Assembly (NCBI GenBank): GCA_041397645.1
Contig: JAWKWE010000004.1
Location: 2,790,001 to 2,854,000, forward strand
Length of the DNA: 64,000 bases
DNA from: Hyphomicrobiaceae bacterium
GTDB lineage: Bacteria > Pseudomonadota > Alphaproteobacteria > Rhizobiales > Hyphomicrobiaceae
Direction: 5' to 3'
Positions 16,130 to 24,328 of the stretch are shown here, in pieces (the first letter of the stretch is position 1; the number at the start of each line of letters is the position of its first letter). Position numbers and translations under genes: made by a program. The notes beneath the pieces were generated by a model, which saw only the letters and a list, made by a program, of their open reading frames with translations, made no database searches and had not been told where the DNA came from.

Positions 16130-16169
16130 ACGCCCCTTGCTTTGTTGAAAGTTAATAGGCAAGGGGCGT
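16130..16169 (-). promoter_or_regulatory. Perfect 11-bp inverted repeat covering the yqeB ribosome-binding site
   Basis: ACGCCCCTTGC (16130-16140) and GCAAGGGGCGT (16159-16169) are exact reverse complements separated by 18 AT-rich bases. On the minus-strand mRNA the arm next to the ATG contains AAGGGG, the likely Shine-Dalgarno. It may be an operator for a dimeric regulator or an RNA hairpin that hides the ribosome-binding site; the sequence alone does not decide. Confidence 0.7.
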
Positions 16170-16697
16170 GCCAATTAAATCTGACCGGAGAAATCAGCTA
16201 AAAATCAGCTAGGGCGGCGATTGTTGTGTGATCTGCGACAAGGGCTTGTCGAAGGTTCGACATGAACGGGCGTAGGTTGAGCAACCTCGATCGTGCGTTG
16301 CCGGACGATATCGTCGAGATGACCAGATCCGCGCCACTTGTGCGCAAATGCGGCGGATTGCAGTGATCAACAGGCAGCGAATTCATCGGACCCACTGAAT
16401 CGCTTCTGTAGACAATGCGTGCCGACGCCCGAGTAAGCCGTAAGGGCCCAAAGCCGCGCATCATGTGGCCTTCTCTCCAAGCCGAAACCGGAATTCGGGT
16501 CTCCCGCAACGCCTTCAACGACCTTCTGTGTCGGGAATGTGAATGTTCGTGCCGAGGAAACGCAGTTGGCAGAATGAGTTAAGGCTTCAACAACCTGTCA
16601 TGTAAGGGCGGTAGCAATGGGCCGTCGGCGCGAGGCGCCGTCATGGCCCGGCCAAGGGCGGGGTCAAAGTTACTTCCTCAAGGTAGGAGATACGAGC
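16170..16697. other. Non-coding stretch between yqeB and pstS, with a possible Pho-box half-site
   Basis: I see no convincing gene. A 106-codon minus-strand open frame (16198-16518) has no recognisable domain and no clear ribosome-binding site. CTGTCAT at 16595-16601 equals one half of the alphaproteobacterial Pho box, but the expected second half 11 bases away is poor (GCTTCAA), so it is only a weak candidate PhoB site for pstS. Confidence 0.5.
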
Positions 16698-17741
16698 GTG
16701 AGAAAGTTTCTCGGCATTGCTGCGGCGGCGGCGTCGGTGCTTCTGGCTCAGCCGACACTGGCTGCTGACATTTCGGGCGCAGGTGCCACTTTCCCTTATC
16801 CGGTCTACGCAAAGTGGGCTGACGCGTACAAGAAGGAAACCGGGATCGGTCTGAACTATCAGTCGATCGGCTCGGGCGGCGGCATCAAGCAGATCAAGGC
16901 CAAGACCGTCACGTTCGGTGCGACCGACGCACCGCTGTCGGGCAAGGATCTCGACGAGGCGGGCCTGGTTCAGTTCCCGATGGTAATGGGCGGTATTGTT
17001 CCCGTCATCAACGTCGAGGGCATCAAGGCCGGTGAGCTGGTTCTCGATGGACCGGCACTGGCCAACATCTTCCTCGGCACCATCAAGACCTGGGACGACG
17101 CCGCAATCAAGAAGCTAAACCCCTCGCTGAAGCTGCCTTCGGCTGCCATCGCCGTTGTGCATCGCTCGGACGGATCGGGCACGACGTTTAACTTCACCCA
17201 CTATCTGGGTAACGTCAGCGAAGACTGGAAGTCCAAGGTTGGCGTCGAGAAGGCCGTTGAATGGCCGGTCGGCATCGGCGCGAAGGGCAACGAAGGCGTT
17301 GCCAACAACGTCGCTCAGACCAAGGGTTCGATTGGCTACGTCGAGTACGCATACGCCAAGCAGAACAAGATGGTCTTTGCCAATATGATCAACAAGGATG
17401 GCAAGACCGTTTCGCCGACCTCGGCTGCTTTCGCGGCTGCTGCTGCTGGCGCCGACTGGGCCTCTACGCCTGGTTACGGTGTGATCCTCGACAATCAGCC
17501 CGGCGCTGAAAGCTGGCCGATGACGGCTGCTACGTTCATCCTCATGTACAAGACGCCGAAGGACGAGGCTGCTTCGCGCGAAGCCCTCAAGTTCTTCCAT
17601 TGGTCGTACGAGAAGGGTGGCAAGCTGGCCGATGAGCTCGACTACATCCCGATGCCGGCGAGCGTCGTGAAGAGCGTCGAGGACATGTGGTCGAAAGACA
17701 TCGTTGGCGCCGACGGCAAGCCCGTCCTCGCCAGCAAGTAA
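16698..17741 (+). CDS. pstS: Phosphate ABC transporter periplasmic binding protein PstS
   Basis: PstS captures phosphate in the periplasm for PstCAB. The 347-residue precursor has a signal peptide (MRKFLGIAAAAASVLLAQPTL..., cleavage after LAA near residue 23) and the mature start DISGAGATFPYPVYAKW, with phosphate-binding stretches GSGGGIKQI and HRSDGSGTTFNFTHYL. I chose GTG 16698 because AGGAGA (16685-16690) precedes it and because the longer frame from 16617 would bury the signal peptide. It is the first gene of the pst operon. Confidence 0.95.
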   Translation: MRKFLGIAAAAASVLLAQPTLAADISGAGATFPYPVYAKWADAYKKETGIGLNYQSIGSGGGIKQIKAKTVTFGATDAPLSGKDLDEAGLVQFPMVMGGIVPVINVEGIKAGELVLDGPALANIFLGTIKTWDDAAIKKLNPSLKLPSAAIAVVHRSDGSGTTFNFTHYLGNVSEDWKSKVGVEKAVEWPVGIGAKGNEGVANNVAQTKGSIGYVEYAYAKQNKMVFANMINKDGKTVSPTSAAFAAAAAGADWASTPGYGVILDNQPGAESWPMTAATFILMYKTPKDEAASREALKFFHWSYEKGGKLADELDYIPMPASVVKSVEDMWSKDIVGADGKPVLASK

Positions 17742-17749
17742 GATCTACC

Positions 17750-17779
17750 GGGTCCAGGGCGCTTGCGCGTCCTGGATCC
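17750..17779 (+). promoter_or_regulatory. Intercistronic hairpin between pstS and pstC
   Basis: GGGTCCAGGGCGC (17750-17762) pairs with GCGTCCTGGATCC (17767-17779) over 13 bp with two G-T wobbles and a 4-base loop. It has no T-tail. Placed after the binding-protein gene, it probably keeps PstS mRNA in excess over the membrane components. Confidence 0.7.
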
Positions 17780-17813
17780 ACTCGTTCCAGCCGCTCTTAC
17801 CGGAGGCGCCAGC

Positions 17814-18809
17814 TTGGCCGACATTACTTCCACAGATAGCGTTGCGTTTGCAGGCGCTGCTCGGGAACGCGCGGGTACTCTCAGCAAACTTTACCGCGAC
17901 GACCGCATCTTCAGGACGCTCACCTTCTCGGCGAGCGTTTTCGTGCTTGTCATTCTAGGCGCCGTCTTCGCCTCGCTGGCTATTGGCTCATGGCCGGCCT
18001 TCAAGGCGCTTGGCCCTTCCTTTCTCACTACGCAGTCTTGGAACCCGGTGACCGAAAAATTCGGCGCTTTGGCGCCAATATATGGAACGGTCGTCACCTC
18101 GCTGATCGCCATGCTGATCGCGGTGCCGCTGGGTATAGGCATTGCCGTCTTCCTCACGGAGCTGTGCCCGCCCGCTTTTCGCAGTCCGATCGGCATCGCC
18201 ATTGAGCTGCTGGCGGGTATCCCCAGCATTATCTACGGCATCTGGGGTCTGTTCTTCTTCGCACCATTCTTGCAGCGGACGCTTCAACCGTTTCTCATCT
18301 CCACATTCAGCGGTGTGCCGGGGCTCTCGACGCTGTTTGGCGGACCTCCCTATGGTATCGGCGTGCTAACGGCTTCGTTGATCCTCGCAGTCATGGTGCT
18401 GCCGTTTATCACGGCCATCAGCCGCGATGTTTTCGCGACGGTCCCTTCGGTGTTGAAAGAATCGGCTTACGGCCTGGGCTGCACGCGCGCAGAGGTGATC
18501 CGGCGCGTTGTCATTCCCTACTCTCGTGTCGGTGTGATCGGCGGCGCCATGCTGGGCTTGGGCCGAGCGCTGGGTGAAACGATGGCGGTGACGTTCGTGA
18601 TCGGCAACGCGCATCGTATTGCCGGTTCTATCCTGGCGCCGGGCACCACGATCTCGGCTACGATTGCAAATGAGTTCACCGAAGCCGATGGCGATATCTA
18701 TACGTCGTCGCTCATTGCCCTTGGTCTGATCCTCTTCTTCATCACATTCATCGTGCTCGCCGCCGCCCGCTACATGCTGTTGCGCCTCGATCAGAAGGCG
18801 GGGAGATAA
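17814..18809 (+). CDS. pstC: Phosphate ABC transporter permease PstC
   Basis: PstC is one of the two inner-membrane permeases of the Pst phosphate importer. The 331-residue product has about six hydrophobic segments, starting with FSASVFVLVILGAVFASLAIG near residue 45. The ABC-permease EAA loop reads ESAYGLGCTRAEVIRRVVIPYSR near residue 220. The start is best placed at TTG 17814, since GGAGG (17802-17806) precedes it; the frame opens further upstream inside the hairpin. A cytoplasmic N-terminal stretch of about 35 residues precedes the first segment. Confidence 0.93.
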   Translation: MADITSTDSVAFAGAARERAGTLSKLYRDDRIFRTLTFSASVFVLVILGAVFASLAIGSWPAFKALGPSFLTTQSWNPVTEKFGALAPIYGTVVTSLIAMLIAVPLGIGIAVFLTELCPPAFRSPIGIAIELLAGIPSIIYGIWGLFFFAPFLQRTLQPFLISTFSGVPGLSTLFGGPPYGIGVLTASLILAVMVLPFITAISRDVFATVPSVLKESAYGLGCTRAEVIRRVVIPYSRVGVIGGAMLGLGRALGETMAVTFVIGNAHRIAGSILAPGTTISATIANEFTEADGDIYTSSLIALGLILFFITFIVLAAARYMLLRLDQKAGR

Positions 18810-18814
18810 TCGTC

Positions 18815-19663
18815 ATGGTTGACCAAGCGATCTACACGCGGCGCAAGTTCAACGATAAGCTGGTCTCGGTCTTGTGCTGGGTGGCAACGGGTATCGGCGT
18901 TAGTGTTCTGGCGATCATTCTTGGCACGCTGCTGTTCAAGGGCTTTGAAGGAATTTCGCCGCGGCTTTTCCTCGAGATGACGCCCCCGCCGGGTAGCGAT
19001 GGTGGTCTGGCCAACGCAATCTGGGGCAGCATCGTCATGTCGGTCATCGGCGTGGTCGTCGGAACGCCGCTTGGCATTCTGGCAGGCACGTACATGGCGG
19101 AATACGGGCGCAACAGTAAGCTCACTTCTGTCGTACGGTTCATCAACGACATCCTGCTCAGCGCTCCTTCGATCGTCGTAGGCTTGTTCATCTACGAAAT
19201 CGTTGTTGCTCCGATGAGGCACTTCTCCGCGATTGCCGGTGGGCTCGCGTTGGCCGTTCTGGTTGTTCCGATCGTCGTGCGCACGACAGAGGACATGCTG
19301 CGCCTTGTGCCGGATTCCTTGCGCGAGGCGTGCGCGGCGCTCGGGATGCCACGTGCCGTGGTGATCCGGAAAGTCACCTATAAAGCCGCCAGAGCCGGAA
19401 TGATCACAGGCATTCTGCTCGCCGTCGCCCGCATCAGCGGTGAGACGGCGCCCTTGTTGTTCACGGCATTGAACAATCAGTTCTGGAGCACGAACCTGGA
19501 TGCCCCCATGGCCAGCCTTCCGGTCGTGATCTTCCAGTACGCCATGAGCCCTTATGAGGACTGGCAGCGCCTGGCCTGGGCTGGGGCGCTCCTCATCACC
19601 ATCGCAGTTCTTACCCTGAGCATTCTCGCCCGCTGGCTAGGCAGATCAAAGGTCCCGCAATGA
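18815..19663 (+). CDS. pstA: Phosphate ABC transporter permease PstA
   Basis: PstA is the partner permease of PstC. The 282-residue product has six predicted membrane segments, a long periplasmic loop after the first (KGFEGISPRLFLEMTPPPGSDGG) and an EAA loop REACAALGMPRAVVIRKVTY near residue 175. It begins 5 bases after the pstC stop and its TGA overlaps the pstB ATG (ATGA), indicating translational coupling. Confidence 0.94.
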   Translation: MVDQAIYTRRKFNDKLVSVLCWVATGIGVSVLAIILGTLLFKGFEGISPRLFLEMTPPPGSDGGLANAIWGSIVMSVIGVVVGTPLGILAGTYMAEYGRNSKLTSVVRFINDILLSAPSIVVGLFIYEIVVAPMRHFSAIAGGLALAVLVVPIVVRTTEDMLRLVPDSLREACAALGMPRAVVIRKVTYKAARAGMITGILLAVARISGETAPLLFTALNNQFWSTNLDAPMASLPVVIFQYAMSPYEDWQRLAWAGALLITIAVLTLSILARWLGRSKVPQ

Positions 19664-20448
19664 ACGTTATGTCTACAAACAAAGTCGCAACGATCGCCGA
19701 GAAGATTTCGATCCGCAATCTCGATTTCTACTATGGTTCGAACAAGGCGTTGAAGAACGTTAACCTGCCTCTCTACGAGAAGGAGGTGACAGCGTTCATT
19801 GGACCGTCCGGCTGTGGCAAATCTACTTTGCTGCGCATCTTGAACAGAATGTACGATCTCTATCCGGGCCAGCGCGCGGAAGGTGAGATCCAGTTTGACG
19901 GGCTCAACATCCTTGATCCCAAGCTCGACGTCAATCTGCTGCGCTCGCGCATCGGCATGGTGTTCCAGAAGCCGACGCCATTTCCGATGACGATCTACGA
20001 GAACATCGCATTCGGCGTCACGATGTACGAGAAGATTTCAAAAGCCGAGCTCGATAATCGGGTCGAGGAGTGTCTGCGCAAAGCAGCCCTTTGGACCGAG
20101 GTGAAGGATAAGCTCAACGCCAGCGGCCTGAGCCTTTCCGGCGGCCAGCAGCAACGCCTGTGCATTGCGCGCACTGTTGCCATCAGGCCTGAGGTGATTC
20201 TTTTCGACGAACCTTGCTCGGCGCTCGACCCTATCTCGACAACTCGCATCGAGGAACTGATCGACGAACTGCGCAAGGACTACACGATCGCAATCGTTAC
20301 TCACAACATGCAGCAGGCCGCACGCGTCTCGCAGCGTACGGCGTTCATGTACTTGGGCGAACTGATCGAGTTCGACGAAACCGAAAAGATGTTCACCAAC
20401 CCGGGCCAGAAGCAGACCCAGGAATACATCACGGGCCGGTTTGGCTGA
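19660..20448 (+). CDS. pstB: Phosphate ABC transporter ATPase PstB
   Basis: PstB is the cytoplasmic ATPase that drives phosphate import. The 262-residue product has Walker A GPSGCGKST near residue 48, the signature LSGGQQQRLCIAR, Walker B VILFDEPCSALDP and the switch histidine in IAIVTHNMQQA. The C-terminus ends with TQEYITGRFG as in other PstB proteins. ATG 19660 overlaps the pstA stop; ATG 19669 in the same frame is possible. Confidence 0.96.
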   Translation: MNVMSTNKVATIAEKISIRNLDFYYGSNKALKNVNLPLYEKEVTAFIGPSGCGKSTLLRILNRMYDLYPGQRAEGEIQFDGLNILDPKLDVNLLRSRIGMVFQKPTPFPMTIYENIAFGVTMYEKISKAELDNRVEECLRKAALWTEVKDKLNASGLSLSGGQQQRLCIARTVAIRPEVILFDEPCSALDPISTTRIEELIDELRKDYTIAIVTHNMQQAARVSQRTAFMYLGELIEFDETEKMFTNPGQKQTQEYITGRFG

Positions 20449-20495
20449 GCTCGTTGCGATCTAACATACATGCCAGTCACTGGTCAGGAGACCTC

Positions 20496-21206
20496 ATGAA
20501 AGATCATACGGTCAAGGCATACGATGACGAGCTCGATCAGCTCGACGCGTTGATTGCGACCATGGGCAAGCGCGTTGAGAGAATGCTCTCCGATGCCGTT
20601 GAGGGGCTTGAACATCGCAACGTGACCAAGTCGGAAGAAGCGGTCATGGCGGATACGCTCGTCGACAAAATCCATCGCGAAATCGAAGAGCTCAGTGTTT
20701 CTGTTATCGCGCGGCGTCAGCCGGTTGGTCAGGATCTGCGCCGTATTGTCGGCGCGATGCGCGTTGCTGTCGACCTTGAGCGTATCGGCGACCTTGGAAA
20801 GAACACAGCGAAGCGCACGCTGGCAATCTCGGGTGTCGATTATCCCAAGCCGCTCATGACCGGCTTGCAGGGTATGTTCAGGCTGGCCGTCGAGCAGCTG
20901 CGCGATGTTCTCGACGCCTACATGGCAAGGAACGCAGAGAAAGCCGTCGCTGTGTGGAACCGCGACGCCGAAATCGACAACATGCTCAATGCGCTGTTTC
21001 GCGAGTACCTGACGTACATGATGGAAGATCCGCGCAACATCGGCATCACAACTCACCTCCTGTTCGGCGCCAAGAACATCGAGCGTGTAGGCGATCACGC
21101 GACGAATATCGCGGAGACCGTCTATTACGTCGTTCATGGCAGCGATATGGGTGAGCAGAGACCGAAGGCGGACGTGACGAGTTCGTCATTGGTGTCCAGC
21201 GGCTGA
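20496..21206 (+). CDS. phoU: Phosphate signalling protein PhoU
   Basis: PhoU links the Pst transporter to the PhoR/PhoB phosphate response and restrains uptake. The 236-residue protein is all-helical, with two PhoU repeats; each has the metal-binding E/D-rich motif (DLERIGDLGKNTAKR near residue 90, KNIERVGDHATNIAE near 195). CAGGAG precedes ATG 20496. A Ser/Val-rich tail follows the second repeat. No phoR histidine kinase is present near this operon. Confidence 0.95.
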   Translation: MKDHTVKAYDDELDQLDALIATMGKRVERMLSDAVEGLEHRNVTKSEEAVMADTLVDKIHREIEELSVSVIARRQPVGQDLRRIVGAMRVAVDLERIGDLGKNTAKRTLAISGVDYPKPLMTGLQGMFRLAVEQLRDVLDAYMARNAEKAVAVWNRDAEIDNMLNALFREYLTYMMEDPRNIGITTHLLFGAKNIERVGDHATNIAETVYYVVHGSDMGEQRPKADVTSSSLVSSG

Positions 21207-21231
21207 GCCTGAGCGCACGAAGGTACGTCGA

Positions 21232-21927
21232 ATGGCGACTCGTGTACTGATCCTTGACTGTAGAGGGGAGAGCCAGGGTGAGTTCTCCCTCTATCAGGCC
21301 GGTGCCGCGCCCCAATCCCATGGGGCCGAGAGCGTTGCGGCAGCAATGGACGACGCGACGGCAACGGATGCGCTGGACGTGGTTCTCGTCCGTTTGCCGT
21401 ACTCCGATCTGTCCTGGCGTGAGTTCTGCGCAAACCTCTTCACAAATAAAAATGGGGAGGCTGCGCCATTCGTTGTCGTTGCAGTGAATGGAAAAGCCGT
21501 CGAAGCCGCGGATATTTCGTCGGCGGAGATCTCTTCGTCGGACGTACCTCTGCCTGCACTCGGCATCGAGGCGCTGCTGGGTACGCTGCCGACGCCGCAC
21601 AAGCTCGTGGTCGGTTCCGTTGAACTGGATCTGAGAACGCGCCAGGCGCGCCGCGCCGGTCGCAAGTTGCGCCTTGGGCCAACGGAATTCCGGCTTCTGG
21701 CGTGCTTCATGTCACACGCGGGCCGTCTCTTAAGCAGACAGCGAATCATTGAATTGGTTTGGGGTGAAAGATGTGAGATCGACACTCGCACCGTGGACGT
21801 TCATATCGGACGTTTGCGTAAGGCGTTGATCCGCGGCAGCGAAGCCGATCCCGTTCGTACGGTCCGCTCTGAAGGTTACGTCTTCGAGGTGTCTGTACCG
21901 GAGCGCATGAGCGCGCGCCGGGCTTGA
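21232..21927 (+). CDS. PhoB-like winged-helix regulator with a degenerate receiver domain
   Basis: The 231-residue protein ends in an OmpR/PhoB DNA-binding domain (about residues 125-225) very like PhoB: GPTEFRLLACFMSHAGRLLS, TVDVHIGRLRKAL and VRTVRSEGYVFEV. The N-terminal 115 residues occupy the place of a receiver but lack its key residues. The acidic pair reads LDC, the phosphorylated Asp region reads VVLVRLPYSDLSW with Arg where Asp is expected, and no conserved Lys-Pro is seen. It follows phoU in the usual phoB position and there is no phoR. It may act without phosphorylation; a canonical PhoB could exist elsewhere. Confidence 0.8.
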   Translation: MATRVLILDCRGESQGEFSLYQAGAAPQSHGAESVAAAMDDATATDALDVVLVRLPYSDLSWREFCANLFTNKNGEAAPFVVVAVNGKAVEAADISSAEISSSDVPLPALGIEALLGTLPTPHKLVVGSVELDLRTRQARRAGRKLRLGPTEFRLLACFMSHAGRLLSRQRIIELVWGERCEIDTRTVDVHIGRLRKALIRGSEADPVRTVRSEGYVFEVSVPERMSARRA

Positions 21928-21971
21928 GACGCGAACGCGTCGTAGTGACAGCAGGGGTGTTGGAAGCCCCC

Positions 21972-22508
21972 TCAGTCCGGTAAAGTCGGATCGCGCGCCG
22001 CGCGCGCAAGCTTTTCGGCAAGGTTGTCCGCGGTAACGACACCATCCGTTTTTTCGAGCCAAGCCTTTAAGAAAGTCCGCTCTTGCAGAGCCTCCATGAA
22101 CATGGCGCGCTTCAATACTTCGACGTCGGTGGTTGCGTATTTGCGTTCAAGGGCGGCGCGCAAGGCCGGTTTTGACAAAGCCATCTCGGCGCCGGAAGGG
22201 TTCATCAAAAGCTGTCGAGCTTCCCTCTGTGCCCGCGTGCGCATCAGTGCATCGAGGAACGGGTGCCCGGCTTGCGCATCGAGTTTGGCCGCATCCTCGG
22301 CACGATTGGCGAAGTAGACCTCGAGCGCACGCTGCCGCGTGGCCGCATCGCCATCGAGATCGTACAGTTCACTCTCGGTGGCCGACGAGATGAGATTCCC
22401 CTGCAACCGAGCTGGCAGCTGCAGGGCTTCGGGTAACTCCCAGTCGTAGTGGACATACCCCAGGGCGAGCAGCGCACCCAACACGATTCCGCTCAAGAAT
22501 TTTGCCAT
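21972..22508 (-). CDS. Hypothetical membrane-anchored protein
   Basis: The 178-residue protein has one N-terminal hydrophobic segment (FLSGIVLGALLALGYVHYDW, residues 4-23) that could anchor it in the inner membrane or act as an uncleaved signal. The rest is helical and highly charged (AEDAAKLDAQAG, ALERKYATTDVEVLKRAMFM). I do not recognise a family. It is transcribed convergently with the PhoB-like gene, and 42 bases separate it from the phospholipase-like gene upstream, so these two may form one transcript. Confidence 0.65.
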   Translation of the reverse strand: MAKFLSGIVLGALLALGYVHYDWELPEALQLPARLQGNLISSATESELYDLDGDAATRQRALEVYFANRAEDAAKLDAQAGHPFLDALMRTRAQREARQLLMNPSGAEMALSKPALRAALERKYATTDVEVLKRAMFMEALQERTFLKAWLEKTDGVVTADNLAEKLARAARDPTLPD

Positions 22509-22550
22509 GGCTTCATTCTCAACCCTTGAGAGCCGCTGCTCGTTGTTACC

Positions 22551-24215
22551 TCATGCGGCCTGTTCGAGCCGCGCCGATTCCACCCACGATTTGATGCGCT
22601 CGATGTCCGGCGGATTGCCTTCGCGCAGAACCCGCTTGCCGGCATCGCTTGCCGCGAATTTCAAAACGTCGGCGGCGAAATCGACAGGGTCGGCGGCGGC
22701 AACGTCTTTCGCGGTTCGGTACCCCGCTCCAGTCAAAAGTTGCGCGTGGGTACCGCGCAAACCTGGAACTTCCATCACGAGCTGTGCCTGATGCTGCCAT
22801 TCTTCAAGCAAGGCCGCCGTCATGCGTCTGTCGCCGAGTTGCTGGGAGAGGTCATCGGGTTTGTGAGCGAGGAAATCCGCCACCGTCTTGACCCCGATGG
22901 CTGCGAACTGTTCCGCCATCTTGGGTCCGATCGACGGTGCCTTCTCCAGATCGTCCACGGCCGTGAGGTAGACATGACGCTGCTCGGGGTCGCTGGAGCG
23001 GTGCGCGGTGCTCTTCAACGGCGCAAACGTTCCGCGCGGAGGCAACGCCAAAGGTGGCTCGTCGGGTTCGTTGGCAGCAGGCTGTGGTGCCGGATCGGGA
23101 ACAGCGCCGGGAATAAGCTCCGCCTCGATTTCAATGCGGCGCCGCGGCTTGCTTTTTGCTGCCGGGGCGGCGACGACCTTACCATCGGAGGCCGGCGCGG
23201 AGGGTGCGATGCTGTCGCTCGAGCGCGTGATTTGTGCGCGTTGCACATTGATTGGATCGCCTTCCGGCACCCGGACCGCGCGCTTGTCATTCTGCCGGGT
23301 GCGTGCGGCGTTGAGCACTTCGCGCTTATGCAGGTCGCGAATGATGCGGTCGTCTTCGGGCAAGGAGTGTTCGACGCGGCCCGTTGCCTGCAACTCGTCA
23401 TACATGGCTTGCACCACGCGGCGGTCCTCGGCGTTGTCGATTTTCTTTTCGATCCACTTCGCCGGGATCTTGAGGGTCGCAATCACGGTGGCGAGCGAAA
23501 GATTCACATCGGGCGCTTCGACGCCGGATTCCGCGACCGCGCGGTCCAGAATGTGACCGAACCCATCGGCAGCGTACATCAGCAACTCCGCGATCACCGT
23601 GCGGCCAACGTCGTCGAAGCCTTCGTCAGGATGCACGACACCACGTTTGAAGTCGTATTGCGCGATCAGCTTCTCATAGTAGCGATGAGAGTATTCCGCG
23701 CCGTCGCATGTCATTTCCTTCAGCCAGTGTGCGCCTTGCGGAACGGCGACATCGAGCGTGTCAAAGCGTGCCTCTCCAATGGCGCGCAGGGCATTGTAGG
23801 AGCGGTTGATTGTCCACTCTACGGCGCGGTGGATGGAGTTCTCCGCTTCGGTCTGGCCGGTGTGGAAGGGATGGATCGGATCTGTGTAGTAGTGGGAAAG
23901 AACGCCCGCCGCATAGGCTGCGTCCGCCCACCGGGTCTCGCGAAGCGCGGCGACGGTGTGGCCGTACCAGGCTTCGACTTTTTCCGGGGCGCCGCCCCAA
24001 TACGACTCGCCAACGTGCAGGACGTGATTTTTGAAGTCCTTGAAGCTCTTGTCTGGAGCTTTCGAGCCCTCCAGGTAGAGATCGACGTGCTTCAGAAACA
24101 TCCGTCGCCAGCGTTCGGCGTCCGGGCGCTCCATGTGTTGGAGCGCGTCGAGCGCAAGCTTGTGGTGCGTGCCATTGGCATGAGCCGCATAGATGATCCG
24201 AAAGAGTAGCGACAT
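22551..24215 (-). CDS. Zinc-dependent phospholipase C-like protein with C-terminal DUF4332 helix-hairpin-helix region
   Basis: The 554-residue protein has two parts. The N-terminal half (about residues 1-240) resembles the zinc-dependent phospholipase C/S1-P1 nuclease fold, with scattered His and Asp ligands such as NGTHHKLALDAL, HVGESYWGG, GVLSHYYTDPIHPFHTGQTE and SIHRAVEW. A Pro/Ala-rich linker follows (about 330-410). The C-terminus (about 425-550) has two helix-hairpin-helix-like units (SIGPKMAEQFAAIGVKTVADFL and VPGLRGTHAQLLTGAGYRTAKDV), as in DUF4332 proteins. No signal peptide is clear, so the location and substrate are uncertain. Confidence 0.75.
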   Translation of the reverse strand: MSLLFRIIYAAHANGTHHKLALDALQHMERPDAERWRRMFLKHVDLYLEGSKAPDKSFKDFKNHVLHVGESYWGGAPEKVEAWYGHTVAALRETRWADAAYAAGVLSHYYTDPIHPFHTGQTEAENSIHRAVEWTINRSYNALRAIGEARFDTLDVAVPQGAHWLKEMTCDGAEYSHRYYEKLIAQYDFKRGVVHPDEGFDDVGRTVIAELLMYAADGFGHILDRAVAESGVEAPDVNLSLATVIATLKIPAKWIEKKIDNAEDRRVVQAMYDELQATGRVEHSLPEDDRIIRDLHKREVLNAARTRQNDKRAVRVPEGDPINVQRAQITRSSDSIAPSAPASDGKVVAAPAAKSKPRRRIEIEAELIPGAVPDPAPQPAANEPDEPPLALPPRGTFAPLKSTAHRSSDPEQRHVYLTAVDDLEKAPSIGPKMAEQFAAIGVKTVADFLAHKPDDLSQQLGDRRMTAALLEEWQHQAQLVMEVPGLRGTHAQLLTGAGYRTAKDVAAADPVDFAADVLKFAASDAGKRVLREGNPPDIERIKSWVESARLEQAA

Positions 24216-24328
24216 GATCAGACGAAGCCTCGCGCTGGCCGGCTCGCAGGTGAGCCACCGGTGAAGCTTGGAGTTTTAGGCGAGTCGCAGGGGCTAAGCG
24301 CCTTGACGGCAAGACTCAACCCGATTCG

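Noticed and set aside
16198..16518. 106-codon minus-strand frame between yqeB and pstS
   Set aside because: There is no recognisable domain, no clear ribosome-binding site and odd composition; I leave the region as non-coding.
22740..24209. 489-codon open frame on the plus strand
   Set aside because: It lies exactly opposite the phospholipase-like gene, has no domain and is of the kind produced by high-GC antisense frames.
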